This document shows positions 33,434-42,582 of a DNA stretch of 64,000 nucleotides, piece after piece. How positions within the stretch are numbered: the first letter of the stretch is position 1; each line of letters begins with the position of its first letter. Source of the DNA: an uncultured Lachnospiraceae bacterium (lineage in GTDB: Bacteria > Bacillota > Clostridia > Lachnospirales > Lachnospiraceae); assembly GCA_910584205.1 (NCBI GenBank), contig CAJUAA010000010.1, positions 1-64,000 on the forward strand, read 5' to 3'. Under the pieces are notes generated by a model. The model searched no databases. It had not been told where the DNA came from and was given only the letters and a program-made list of their open reading frames with translations. Made by a program: the position numbers and the translations under genes.

Positions 33434-35045
33434 TTTTCACGGTAAGTGCTGCGCTGGTTCCGCTGCCAAGCGTCACCCCTACTGCAATCAATGCAGAAAT
33501 TGCCATATCTATGACATCTCCTGCCACCAGAGCAACGACCGTGCTCCCACTAAACAGAGAATTGACGCCTACCGACAGTGCACGGGAAACGGTTGCACTC
33601 GGAATGTTCGTACCATTGCGGCGTACCGCAGTGGTTACCGTGGTTCCCAAAGCTGCCGACATCGTCGTACTGTAATTGATCTCATACGTTCCCGGCGTAA
33701 TGATCGTGATACTGTTAGCCGGTGTATAAGTTACATCTTTCAGCGGCATGGTCTGAGGCATGGGAATCTGCGTTGTTCCGCCAAGCGTCAGGTTCAGCGT
33801 CTGCGGCGCTGTATTGTATATGCCTCCATAGGATGTGAGTCCGTTGGCAGGACCCGTGGGGCCGGTCGAACCCGTCACTCCGGTCGGACCGGTAATTCCG
33901 GCAGGGCCGGCGGCTCCAGTCGGACCGGTCGCTCCGGTCGGGCCTGTCGCTCCAGTCGGGCCAGTCGCTCCGGTTGGGCCGGCAACTCCGATTGGGCCGG
34001 CGGCTCCAGTCGGGCCGGTCGCTCCAGTTGCACCGGTCGCTCCGGTTGGGCCGGCAACTCCGGCTGCACCCGTGGCTCCGGTTGGGCCGGTCGCTCCGGC
34101 AGGACCTGCCACTCCCTGCAGACCCTGGGGACCCTGCGGACCGGTGGGACCAATCTCACCCGCAGCTCCTGCTGCGCCGGTCGGACCTGCCGGGCCAGTG
34201 GCTCCCGTCGGGCCGGTGGGGCCTGCCGGACCCTGAATGCCCTGTAAGCCCTGCGGACCTTCGGGACCAGTGGCTCCTGCTGCACCGGCGGGACCGGTGG
34301 CTCCTACAGCTCCAGTTGCGCCGGTTGATCCGGCAGCTCCTGCAGGACCGGTTGGGCCGGTCACTCCTGCCGGACCGACAGGACCCTGTAAGCCCTGAAT
34401 ACCCTGAGGGCCGGCGGGGCCGGTCGGGCCTGCTTCACCTGCACTTCCCGGCAGTCCCTGTACTCCCTGCGGACCCATGGGACCGGTCGCTCCGGTTGGG
34501 CCGGTCGCTCCCGGAACACCCTGCAGGCCCTGCGGACCCTGTGCTCCGGTCGGGCCGGTCGGGCCTGCCGGACCGGGAATCCCCGGTTCCCCGGATGCTC
34601 CGGTCGGGCCGGTCATACCGGCTGGACCTGCAGGGCCTGTCGCTCCGGCCGGGCCTGCTGGCCCCTGAATTCCCTGAGAACCCTGCGGCCCCTGCGGACC
34701 GGTCGGGCCCACCGCTCCGGCTGGGCCAGTCACTCCCTGGGCACCGGCTGCACCGGTTGGTCCGGTGGCTCCCGGTGCTCCTGCAGGACCGGGAATCCCC
34801 TGCAGGCCCTGCGGACCTTCAGGACCTATGGGGCCCTGCGGTCCCTGCGGACCCTGTGGGCCTTCGATCCCTCCCGGACCCATGGGACCCTGAGGACCTG
34901 TAGGACCCGGACATCCTCTCGGACCGGTCGGACCCGGGCACCCTCTCGGACCCATCGGGCCGGTCGGACCCTGACAGCATCTGCTGTTCTGCTGTCCCGG
35001 ATACCCACAGGAATTACCATCACAATTTCTTCGGAAAAAATCCAT
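33423..35045 (-). CDS. Collagen-like triple-helix repeat protein with BclA-type C-terminus
   Basis: This 540-residue protein has a cysteine-rich N-terminus (RRNCDGNSCGYPGQ; Cys8, Cys13, Cys23, Cys24), a run of about 120 Gly-X-Y triplets rich in GPTGPTG (about residues 25-400), and a C-terminal beta domain of roughly 140 residues. The last part has the character of the BclA/C1q-TNF-like trimerisation domain. Such proteins coat exosporia and spore surfaces in Bacillus and Clostridioides. Threonine-rich triplets are likely to be glycosylated, and a glycosyltransferase gene is immediately upstream. No signal peptide is seen, as for BclA. The start at 35045 has an AAGGAGAC site. Confidence 0.92.
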   Translation of the reverse strand: MDFFRRNCDGNSCGYPGQQNSRCCQGPTGPMGPRGCPGPTGPRGCPGPTGPQGPMGPGGIEGPQGPQGPQGPIGPEGPQGLQGIPGPAGAPGATGPTGAAGAQGVTGPAGAVGPTGPQGPQGSQGIQGPAGPAGATGPAGPAGMTGPTGASGEPGIPGPAGPTGPTGAQGPQGLQGVPGATGPTGATGPMGPQGVQGLPGSAGEAGPTGPAGPQGIQGLQGPVGPAGVTGPTGPAGAAGSTGATGAVGATGPAGAAGATGPEGPQGLQGIQGPAGPTGPTGATGPAGPTGAAGAAGEIGPTGPQGPQGLQGVAGPAGATGPTGATGAAGVAGPTGATGATGATGPTGAAGPIGVAGPTGATGPTGATGPTGATGPTGAAGPAGITGPTGVTGSTGPTGPANGLTSYGGIYNTAPQTLNLTLGGTTQIPMPQTMPLKDVTYTPANSITIITPGTYEINYSTTMSAALGTTVTTAVRRNGTNIPSATVSRALSVGVNSLFSGSTVVALVAGDVIDMAISALIAVGVTLGSGTSAALTVKKID

Positions 35046-35110
35046 ACTCGTTTGTCTCCTTATTTAACTGTTTTCACTACATAGAGTATGCGGACTTTTC
35101 CATAGCGTTC

Positions 35111-36178
35111 TTATTCCATATTACGAAAATATTCTTCATTTTTCCTGTATTCTCTTCCATATGGCTTATATTTCCCCGCCATTTTATGACATTCATATGC
35201 TTTTTTCTGCTCCCCCATTCGATCATAACACACGCTTAGCTGAACATACGGCACATACCCGTAACACTCTTCCTGTATAAACCCTCCTGCTGTTTTCTTT
35301 GGTGCATGAAGCGCCGCCTCATACCAGAACGCTGCCTGCTCCCAGTTCTGCCGGTCCGCAAAGTGTTTCCCGATCTCGCAGCACAGCTCTCCTCCCGGCG
35401 TCCGGTACAAAAGCCCCCGGTACAGAAAAGAAAGCGCCTTTTCTTCCTTCCCGAGAGCATACAGGCAATATGCCGTAAATCTGCAGGCATCCACCTGATT
35501 TTCACAAAACCCGTCCTTTCGTTTCAAAAAAAACAGGAAGCAGCCCACTGCCTCCTCATATCTTCTGTGATAATACAGTTCTCTTGCATAATAAAACAGA
35601 TCTCTTGCCTGAAACGGCTCTCCTGCTTCCTTCATGGCTTCATAAATCCGAAGATTCCGATCTCCATAGATTTTTTTCCGGCTGTGGTGCTCGATACGCA
35701 GTTCCAGCTGCTCCACCTTTCCGGACACGGGCACCGCCTCATGCACCCGTCCCTCCCACCGAAATCCCCTGTCCCTTTTCAGAAGCCGTTCCCGCTTGTA
35801 GCAGAAAGTCGCCTTTCCTTCCTCATCAAAGCCGGCTGCATAGTCCGTCATCACCGCATCCGCAGTTCCGTCTGCATGCGCCTTCCATTCCAGAAGCTTC
35901 TCCTGCCCTCCTGCTTCCAGCACATCATCCGCATCCAGCCACATACAGTAATCCATCTTTGCTTTTGAAAACGATTCGTTGCGGGCTTTTGCAAAATCAT
36001 TTGTCCATTCAAACTCATACACCTTATCCGTATACGCCGCCGCAATTTCTTTTGTCCGGTCTTCGGACCCGGTATCCACGATGATTATCTCGTCCACCGC
36101 ATCCTTAACGGAATCCAGACACCGGCCCAACACTTTCTCTTCATTTTTCACAATCATGCACAAACTGATCGTAACCAT
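35111..36178 (-). CDS. GT2-family glycosyltransferase with C-terminal helical repeats
   Basis: This 355-residue protein has a GT-A domain: N-terminal SLCMIVKNEEKVLGRC, the nucleotide-sugar motif DEIIIVDTGSEDRT, and the metal-binding MWLDADDVLEA. The C-terminal 150 residues form TPR-like helices (YECHKMAGKYKPYG at the end). It lies 65 bp upstream of the collagen-like gene on the same strand. In Clostridioides a glycosyltransferase gene (sgtA) lies beside bclA3 and modifies it, so glycosylation of the collagen-like protein is a good inference. The start at 36178 gives the natural GT2 N-terminus; a longer frame to 36331 is in AKR sequence. Confidence 0.88.
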   Translation of the reverse strand: MVTISLCMIVKNEEKVLGRCLDSVKDAVDEIIIVDTGSEDRTKEIAAAYTDKVYEFEWTNDFAKARNESFSKAKMDYCMWLDADDVLEAGGQEKLLEWKAHADGTADAVMTDYAAGFDEEGKATFCYKRERLLKRDRGFRWEGRVHEAVPVSGKVEQLELRIEHHSRKKIYGDRNLRIYEAMKEAGEPFQARDLFYYARELYYHRRYEEAVGCFLFFLKRKDGFCENQVDACRFTAYCLYALGKEEKALSFLYRGLLYRTPGGELCCEIGKHFADRQNWEQAAFWYEAALHAPKKTAGGFIQEECYGYVPYVQLSVCYDRMGEQKKAYECHKMAGKYKPYGREYRKNEEYFRNME

Positions 36179-36183
36179 AAATC

Positions 36184-37302
36184 TTATCCTGTTTTTTGCG
36201 TTTCCTTTATTGTATGTCTGCCGGCGGGTTGTGCTATCGGATGCTCTCTCACCAGCTGCCGGACCCTTTCGATCGTATCCGGAATCCGGACTCCTCTCGG
36301 ACACTGGTCCATGCAGGGCATTTCTCCGCATTTCCGACAGTATGCGGCGCTCTCTTCAATCCCCAGATCCAGCTTCCGAAGCGCCCAGTATTCCTTCCCG
36401 AGGAAATAATACTGATACTGGCGGAACAGAGTATGGATCTCCGTCCCGTACGGGCAGACGCACCTCTGGCACCGGTCGCAGAAAATCGGATCGTAGTCTT
36501 TTTCCAGCACAGACAGCACCTCTTCGAAGGAAGGAAGCCTCTCCCGTTCTCCGGCCGGTTCCCATCCCATGGCTGCCTCCGCCTGCTCTTTTGTCCCAAT
36601 CCCGATGAGCGCGCTGGAAATCGGGTAAGACAATACCGACCGAATCAGTGTCCGAACCGGAAAAAAAGCAGGAAGAATCCCTGCCGCATACACTTTGTTG
36701 ACCAGGAATCCCTTACCAGAGAACATACGTTCTTTTTTAAGACGATCCAGCATTCCCCGTTCCAGAAGGTTTCCGCTTCCCTGCAGCACATCCACCCGGG
36801 AATCCGCTGCTCCCTTCCGTAGAATGTCATAATAATGGGACGCAATACCCGCAAAACGGATCTTTCCCTCCGCCTTCAGTTCGGTCAGTGCATCCAGCGC
36901 ACCGCCTTTTTGAAATACTTCCTCCTCATGTTCCGCATCCACCTGATGGACAAAATAGAGATCCGGACAGGTTCCCAGATGTCCGCAGGATGCCTCCACC
37001 GCCTGATACATCTCATTTCCGTCAAAAAACCGGGCCTTGTCCGAGATCACAAGCTTCTCCCGCCCAACGCGGGCCGCAAACAGCCCCAGCTTACGCTCCG
37101 CATCGCCGTATTCCGGAACGATCGCCGTATCATACAGATTGCAGCCCATCCCAAACGCATGCTCCATCACAGCCAGCGCTTCCTCATCATTCAGATTATA
37201 ATAATCCGGCAGGACCGGAACACTGCCCTGCAGAATCGGAATTGTCCCAAATCCGATCTCCGATACGGCCAGACCCGTATTGCCAAGTTTTCGGTAACGC
37301 AT
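36184..37302 (-). CDS. Aldo/keto reductase with 4Fe-4S ferredoxin-like tail
   Basis: This 372-residue protein is an aldo/keto reductase barrel (residues 1-255), with the N-terminal MRYRKLGNTGLAVSEIGFG and the catalytic tyrosine region NLYDTAIVPEYGDAE. Its C-terminal tail carries a cluster motif (FCDRCQRCVCPYG) and another set of cysteines (YCRKCGEMPCMDQCPRG), typical of anaerobe AKRs that bind a 4Fe-4S cluster. Substrate unknown. It starts 12 bp after the LRR gene end with a GCAGGAG site and is followed six bases later by the glycosyltransferase gene, so all are in one operon. Confidence 0.88.
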   Translation of the reverse strand: MRYRKLGNTGLAVSEIGFGTIPILQGSVPVLPDYYNLNDEEALAVMEHAFGMGCNLYDTAIVPEYGDAERKLGLFAARVGREKLVISDKARFFDGNEMYQAVEASCGHLGTCPDLYFVHQVDAEHEEEVFQKGGALDALTELKAEGKIRFAGIASHYYDILRKGAADSRVDVLQGSGNLLERGMLDRLKKERMFSGKGFLVNKVYAAGILPAFFPVRTLIRSVLSYPISSALIGIGTKEQAEAAMGWEPAGERERLPSFEEVLSVLEKDYDPIFCDRCQRCVCPYGTEIHTLFRQYQYYFLGKEYWALRKLDLGIEESAAYCRKCGEMPCMDQCPRGVRIPDTIERVRQLVREHPIAQPAGRHTIKETQKTG

Positions 37303-37314
37303 GTTTTCTCCTGC

Positions 37315-40300
37315 TTACAAATTTCCAACGGAACGGTCGGAAACTCCGGCTCCGCTCTCCAGACCGTCCGCCATATTCCCTGAAATGACAACCGCATCAC
37401 TGCACCCCTCGAACGCCCGTTCTTCAACCATTGTTCCCTCCGGCACCTGAAGCTCCCGAAGCTCCCTGCAGAACGCGAAGGCTTCCCGGCCGATCCGTTT
37501 CAGGGTAGAGGGGAAAGTCACACGCTTCAGGCTGTGGCAGCGGTAGAACGCCCGCTCCGGAATCTCCTCCACTCCTTCCGGAAGCAGGATCTCCTCCAGC
37601 GACGTGCAGTTTTCAAAGGCCCTGCTGCCCATGCTCCCAAACGCATCCGACAGCTCCACCCGCTCAAGCACGCCGCAGCCGGAAAATGCCTGTGCGCCGA
37701 TCTGCTCCACATGATCCGCGCTTCGGACTTCCCGGAGCCACCTGCATCCCGCAAAGGCGCGTTTTCCGATCTTTTTTACCGTTTCCGGAAAACAGAGTTC
37801 CGTCAGCAGATTACTGTCCTCAAACGCGCCGTCACCAACGGCAGTGATTCCCCGGGCAAGCTTCAGCTGTGCAAGATTGCCCGTACATTCCACCAGCACT
37901 CCGTCCGGGTCCGTCTTAAAACAGTTCAGACTGTCAAACGCCGCCTGTCTGGCCAATGCCGGAAGCTCCCGTTCTCTGTCCGCAAGTCCGGTAAAATATA
38001 CGCAGGAACCATCTGCCAGTATCATTTCCTGCAAATTGACACAGTTCCGAAAGGCGTATTCCTCCACCCGTGTTTTTTCCGACAGGAAGCGCAGTTTCCG
38101 GATCTGAAGCCCTCCTGCAAAAGCCCAGCCGCAGACCAGACGCACATCTTCCGGCACAGCCACCTCTCCGGCACAGCCGGAACCGTCCAGAAGCATGTGA
38201 TTCACCGTCACCAATGGATCCTTCTCTCTCTGCCGCAGGAGCCACCCGGTCCCATGAAATGCCCTGGCGCCGATGTATTCCACACTTTTCGGAATCTCCA
38301 CATCCTCCAGCATCAGCACATCTCGGAACACTTCCGCTTCAATACGGCGGATCCCTTCCGGAATCTTCACGATCCGTCCCGCGCCCCGGTAACCGCACAG
38401 ATTTTCTTCCTGCTCCACCTCAAAGCAGCTAAACGCACTGTGAAAGAAACGCCGTACGATCTCCGGAAACGTTCCGGAACAGATGTCTTTGTATTCGTGA
38501 AATTCCCATATCCTGCCTCTGTATACAACACTCCGAAGCGCCGTACAACCGGAGAGAGCATATTCATACAGATGGACCGTTCCCTTTTCTCCTGTCAGTA
38601 CGACGCTCTCCAGCCGTCCGCAGCCTTCCAGGGCATGGGGACACAGACACGTCTCATCCTCCAATTCCATGGCGGTCAGACTGTCGCATCCTTCAAAAGC
38701 ATAAGGCCGCACAACGCGGACCATGCCGCCGGAAACTTCCCTCAGCGCCCGGCAGCCGCCAAAGCAATGGGACAGGACCGCCCCCGCCCGCTCAAACGAG
38801 CAGATTTCCAGCGCCCCGCAGTTCTCGAACAAACGTTCTGACAACAGGGACAGATTGGATACCACCGCTTCTTTCAGCGAAACACAGCCGGCAAAAGCAG
38901 CCGTTCCCGCCTGCCAGGCAGTTGTTTCGATCTTTTGAAGCCGGAGGCATTTCTCAAAAGCCCGCCGTTCGATCCGCTGAAGCCCTTCCGGAAATTCCAC
39001 CTCCAAAAGCCCGCTGCAGCCATAGAACGCGCCTTCTCCAATCCACTGAAGGCTTTCCGGAAGCCGAATTTTTGTAATTCCACGGTTTCCCGCAAAAGCG
39101 TAGGGCGCAATCCCCGTCACCTGCTCCGGCAGGCAGACTTCCCCGCAGCCGGCGCCTGACAGAAGAACCCCGCCGAAGACTGCCGTTTTGCCTCCTCTGT
39201 CTGCCGAATACCCGGTACCTTCAAAAGCCCGTTCCCCGATCCGAAGCCCGCTCCTGCCATCCCGCGCATTTTTGTCCAGCAGCCGGCAGCCGGCAAAGGC
39301 TTCTTTACCGATCCATTCCGCCTGTTCCAGACAGACATCACGCAGCTTTTCGCACCGATAAAACGCCCGCTCTCCCACGGATTTCCACGCAGGAAGCGCC
39401 GGATGCCCCGTCGGCTTCGTCCCGTCCGGTTCTTTTTGCCCGGACGCATCTAAAGACGCGGGCTCCGCTCCCGATACCAGCACCTCCTGAAGCTCCACGC
39501 AGCCGGAAAACACCTCCGCCTCCAGTCTTTCCACGCCGGAGGGCACCCATGCCCGTCTCAGCTCCCTGCAGCCCTTCCACGCCCCGGGACCGATCCAGCG
39601 GACCTGCTCCGGCAGATACACCTCCGTTATGTCTTCATTTCCATAGAAGGCGCCGCCTGCAACGATCTGTATCGAATCCGGCAGGGACACCCTCCCTTCC
39701 AGATTCCGTCCGTCCCAGAAGATACGCTCCTCTGTGTCCCCGTCCTTCGGCTCTGCCTGCCGCTCGTTCCAGCGTGCCAGATACGGCGTCTTCTCCCATG
39801 GAAATTTCCCCACGGACCGGACGGACTCCGGCACCGATACGTGTTCCAGCGCCGGACAGTCATACGCCAGTTTGTCAGGGATATGCAGCATCCCGTCCTC
39901 CAGCACCAGCGTCTTCATCCTCCGGCAGCCCCCGAACACATCCGATCCGTACAGCCTTCCGGTTCCGCCGACCTGTGCTCTTCTGACCCCGCTTCCGGCA
40001 AATGCCAGGCTCCCCACCTGTTCCGTACCAGCCGGAAGCCTGATTTCCTTCAGTCCGGTGCACCGGTAAAACGCCATTCTTCCGATCTCTCTGAGAGTGT
40101 CCGGAAAGACAGTCTGCCGCAGGGATACACAGCCGTAAAAAGCACTTTCTCCTATATAGGAAAATCCTTCCGGCAGAAGCACCTCCCGAAGCGTCAGACA
40201 ATGGCGAAAGGTCCGTTCCTGAAATCTTTTCACCCCCTGAGGCAGATGGATTCGAATCAGCTTGACGCAGTTATCAAAGGCTCCCGGCCCAATCCCTGTC

Positions 40301-41502
40301 AGCCCTTCCGGCAGACGGATCGTCTGAAGCAGCAGGCAGTCCCGGAACGCCTCCGCACCGATCTCCCGGACGCTGTCCGGCAGGATTACCCGGTCCACGG
40401 CCTCGTTGCCGGCAAAGGCTTCCTCCGCGATCCGCGTGATCCCTTCCGGAACCGCCACCCTGGATTCCGAGCCAAGGTATTTCAGCAGGATCGTCCCGCT
40501 GATCCGGAAATTTCCCATAACCTGCCGATAGATGTCCTGAACCAGCTCCGGAATATCCGTCCCGTTCAGCCCCGCCAGGCCTTCCAGTACATAGTCCTTT
40601 CCGCCGCAGATCCGGATCGTTTTTAAAGAGGTACAGTTTTTAAACGCATCCTCATGGATTTGGACGGAAGTCCCTTCCAATGTTACGGTCTCCAGATTGA
40701 TGCAGTTGCGAAAGGCGCGGCTTCCGATCTCCTTCAACGATCCTGGAAGCTTTACGGAAAGAATTCCTCTTTTGTCAAAAAAACAGCTTTTCCCCAGCGC
40801 TTCGATCCCCTCCGGAATCTCCACATGCTTCAGGTTGGTCAAGAATCGAACAAGTGTTCTAATTTCTAGTTCCATCATCCGCAGGACATCCACCGCAATC
40901 AGCCGTACCAGAGCCGGAATCGGCAGTTCCCCTGCCACTGCCTCCACCGCATTGGGAATCCGGAAACACGTTCCGTTGGAAAACAGAATCTCATGGATCT
41001 TCCCGCAGCCGGTGAACACGTCGCAGATGCAGCTTTCTTCCAGCTCTTCCGATATCTCAAGCCTTTCCAGCATCACATCATTGACAAATACCTGCCTTCC
41101 CAGCCGCTTCACACCCGGCATCCGGACCTCTGTCAGGCTGTCGCAGTAGAGAAACGTACAGTCCAGAAGCTCCTCCACGGACGGCGGCAGGATCACCCGC
41201 TTCAGCCCATGGCAGCGATGGAACGCATAGCTGCCGATGCTCGACACTCCTGCCGGTATCCGGATCTCCATAAGTTTCCGGCAGCCCTTAAACGCATGAT
41301 TTCCAATAACCCGGAGCGTTTCCGGAAGCACTGCTTTTTTCAGGGATACGCACGCCTTAAACGCGCCGTCCCCGATGGTATGTACCTGTTCCGGAACGAT
41401 CACCGTCTCGTCCCGCCCGGTGCAGGAAAGCAGTACTCCGTCCTCTATATGGAGGTTCCCTGCCGTATCCTTCTCTTTCTCCCTGTCATTTTCCAAAACC
41501 AT
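37315..41502 (-). CDS. Giant BspA-type leucine-rich repeat protein
   Basis: This 1395-residue protein consists almost wholly of BspA-like (LRR_5) repeats of about 23 residues, such as VIGNHAFKGCRKLMEIRIP and EIGRMAFYRCTGLKEIRLP. Roughly forty or more copies can be read in two blocks, separated by less regular stretches (near residues 690-720 and 1030-1080). No signal peptide or cell-wall anchor is present, which is unusual because BspA-like proteins are usually surface bound. I chose 41502 (MVLENDREKEK): it has a GGGGAG site nine bases upstream. It lies directly after two tandem mini-ORFs. A cytoplasmic or protein-scaffold role is a guess. Confidence 0.85.
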   Translation of the reverse strand: MVLENDREKEKDTAGNLHIEDGVLLSCTGRDETVIVPEQVHTIGDGAFKACVSLKKAVLPETLRVIGNHAFKGCRKLMEIRIPAGVSSIGSYAFHRCHGLKRVILPPSVEELLDCTFLYCDSLTEVRMPGVKRLGRQVFVNDVMLERLEISEELEESCICDVFTGCGKIHEILFSNGTCFRIPNAVEAVAGELPIPALVRLIAVDVLRMMELEIRTLVRFLTNLKHVEIPEGIEALGKSCFFDKRGILSVKLPGSLKEIGSRAFRNCINLETVTLEGTSVQIHEDAFKNCTSLKTIRICGGKDYVLEGLAGLNGTDIPELVQDIYRQVMGNFRISGTILLKYLGSESRVAVPEGITRIAEEAFAGNEAVDRVILPDSVREIGAEAFRDCLLLQTIRLPEGLTGIGPGAFDNCVKLIRIHLPQGVKRFQERTFRHCLTLREVLLPEGFSYIGESAFYGCVSLRQTVFPDTLREIGRMAFYRCTGLKEIRLPAGTEQVGSLAFAGSGVRRAQVGGTGRLYGSDVFGGCRRMKTLVLEDGMLHIPDKLAYDCPALEHVSVPESVRSVGKFPWEKTPYLARWNERQAEPKDGDTEERIFWDGRNLEGRVSLPDSIQIVAGGAFYGNEDITEVYLPEQVRWIGPGAWKGCRELRRAWVPSGVERLEAEVFSGCVELQEVLVSGAEPASLDASGQKEPDGTKPTGHPALPAWKSVGERAFYRCEKLRDVCLEQAEWIGKEAFAGCRLLDKNARDGRSGLRIGERAFEGTGYSADRGGKTAVFGGVLLSGAGCGEVCLPEQVTGIAPYAFAGNRGITKIRLPESLQWIGEGAFYGCSGLLEVEFPEGLQRIERRAFEKCLRLQKIETTAWQAGTAAFAGCVSLKEAVVSNLSLLSERLFENCGALEICSFERAGAVLSHCFGGCRALREVSGGMVRVVRPYAFEGCDSLTAMELEDETCLCPHALEGCGRLESVVLTGEKGTVHLYEYALSGCTALRSVVYRGRIWEFHEYKDICSGTFPEIVRRFFHSAFSCFEVEQEENLCGYRGAGRIVKIPEGIRRIEAEVFRDVLMLEDVEIPKSVEYIGARAFHGTGWLLRQREKDPLVTVNHMLLDGSGCAGEVAVPEDVRLVCGWAFAGGLQIRKLRFLSEKTRVEEYAFRNCVNLQEMILADGSCVYFTGLADRERELPALARQAAFDSLNCFKTDPDGVLVECTGNLAQLKLARGITAVGDGAFEDSNLLTELCFPETVKKIGKRAFAGCRWLREVRSADHVEQIGAQAFSGCGVLERVELSDAFGSMGSRAFENCTSLEEILLPEGVEEIPERAFYRCHSLKRVTFPSTLKRIGREAFAFCRELRELQVPEGTMVEERAFEGCSDAVVISGNMADGLESGAGVSDRSVGNL

Positions 41503-41506
41503 TCCG

Positions 41507-41539
41507 TCACACTCCCCGCTCTCCCGCAAAATTTTCCAT
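41507..41539 (-). CDS. Upstream mini-ORF 2 (10 codons) in tandem repeat
   Basis: Reads MENFAGERGV then TGA. The TGA is four bases before the LRR ATG, an arrangement that favours termination-reinitiation. Same unit as mini-ORF 1 with three changes. Confidence 0.4.
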   Translation of the reverse strand: MENFAGERGV

Positions 41540-41549
41540 TTCCGTCCCG

Positions 41550-41582
41550 TCACACTCCCCGCTCTTCTGCAAAACTTTTCAT
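41550..41582 (-). CDS. Upstream mini-ORF 1 (10 codons) in tandem repeat
   Basis: Reads MKSFAEERGV then TGA, with GGGGAG 14 bases before its ATG. Its stop lies beside the next unit's ribosome site. Probably a translation-coupling element and not a functional peptide. Confidence 0.4.
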   Translation of the reverse strand: MKSFAEERGV

Positions 41583-41594
41583 ATCCGTCCCGTC

Positions 41595-42551
41595 TTACTC
41601 CCCGCTTTCCTGCAAAAAAATCCGCTCCAGTACCTCCCGAAGTTCCTCCAGGCTGCCGCTCCTGTACAGACGTTCTTTATACCGTTTGGTCCCTTTTCTC
41701 TTTTTCATCATATAGGAAGCCAGTTTCCTCATATAGGCAAGCGTAAAGGTCTCATCGTAGTGCCGGCTGGTCAGAGCCAGCTGCTCCGTCACGATCTGAA
41801 AAGCATTCTTCCGGCACGGCGTCCCGGTCAGTTCGCTGAAGATCCAGGGATGCTCCAGCGCATGGCGCGCCAGCATCACTCCGTCCGCCCCGGTCCGATC
41901 CATCATCTGCTCCGCGTCCTTTGCGGAACAGATGCCTCCATTGGCAATGACCGGAATGGATACGGCGGACTTCGCCTGTTCGATCTCCTCATAATACGGT
42001 TCCCCGTCATACATCATGCTCCGGCTTCGGCCGTGAACCGTGATCAGGTCCGCACCGGACGCCTCGCACATCCGGGCAAATTCCGCCGCGAACATGGCAT
42101 CCTCCCGGATACCGGTCCGGAACTTTACCGTCACCGGCTTCCCGCTTTTTCTGCATCCGCGGATGATGGCCGAAGCCCGCTTCTGATCCAGCATCAGGGC
42201 GCTCCCCTCCCCGCTTTTGAATACATTGGGCACCGGACATCCCATATTGATGTCAATCACGTCGAAATCACTCAGAAGCTCACTGCATGCCATCTGTTCC
42301 ATCACGGCAGGAATCCCGCCCAGAAGCTGCACGGCCCGGATTTTCTCCTCCCCTGTCGTAAATAAAAGCCTTTTCGTCGCCCGGTCTTCATACTTCAGCG
42401 CATTGGCGCTGACCATCTCCGTAAAGCAGAGCCCCGCTCCCATCTCGTATGCCAGCATCCGGAACGGATAACACGTATACCCCGCAAGGGGCGCCATAAA
42501 AACGTTTGAGGGCAGGAGAATACTGCCCAGACGAATGTTTCTGATCTCCAT
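41595..42551 (-). CDS. dusB: tRNA-dihydrouridine synthase, DusB-type
   Basis: This 318-residue flavoprotein reduces uridines in tRNA to dihydrouridine. It has the TIM-barrel start MAPLAGYTCYPFR, the catalytic cysteine in INMGCPVPNVFKSGEG, then KFRTGI, TVHGRSRSMMY, and the FMN-binding ANGGICS near residue 225. It has an AGGAGG-type site before ATG 42551; the frame continues to 42629 without a start signal. It follows the MFS gene by 31 bp. Its 3' end seems to have seeded the tandem repeats before the LRR gene. Confidence 0.92.
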   Translation of the reverse strand: MEIRNIRLGSILLPSNVFMAPLAGYTCYPFRMLAYEMGAGLCFTEMVSANALKYEDRATKRLLFTTGEEKIRAVQLLGGIPAVMEQMACSELLSDFDVIDINMGCPVPNVFKSGEGSALMLDQKRASAIIRGCRKSGKPVTVKFRTGIREDAMFAAEFARMCEASGADLITVHGRSRSMMYDGEPYYEEIEQAKSAVSIPVIANGGICSAKDAEQMMDRTGADGVMLARHALEHPWIFSELTGTPCRKNAFQIVTEQLALTSRHYDETFTLAYMRKLASYMMKKRKGTKRYKERLYRSGSLEELREVLERIFLQESGE

Positions 42552-42582
42552 CGCATCTCCTCCTGCCATCCACATCCTTTTC

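Larger units (their letters stand above)
41503..41602 (-). repeat. 43-bp tandem repeat carrying start signals
   Basis: Between the dus gene and the LRR gene a 43-bp unit occurs twice and then in part a third time (6 bp shorter). Each unit has a GGGGAGT ribosome site and an ATG (at 41582, 41539, 41502). The first two open 10-codon frames; the third is the LRR gene. The unit appears to have been copied from the 3' end of the dus gene (TTTTGCAGGAAAGCGGGGAG). Confidence 0.85.

Noticed and set aside
33835..34903. Long plus-strand frames over the collagen-like gene
   Set aside because: They are antisense or shifted readings of the Gly-X-Y repeats. Repeated GGN-CCN codons keep all frames open.
33840..34980. 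Repeat array resembling CRISPR at a glance
   Set aside because: The repeats are in-frame 9-base units coding GPT/GPX triplets with no separate spacers.
37534..38841. 435-codon plus-strand frame in the LRR gene
   Set aside because: Antisense shadow caused by the regular repeats of the LRR gene.
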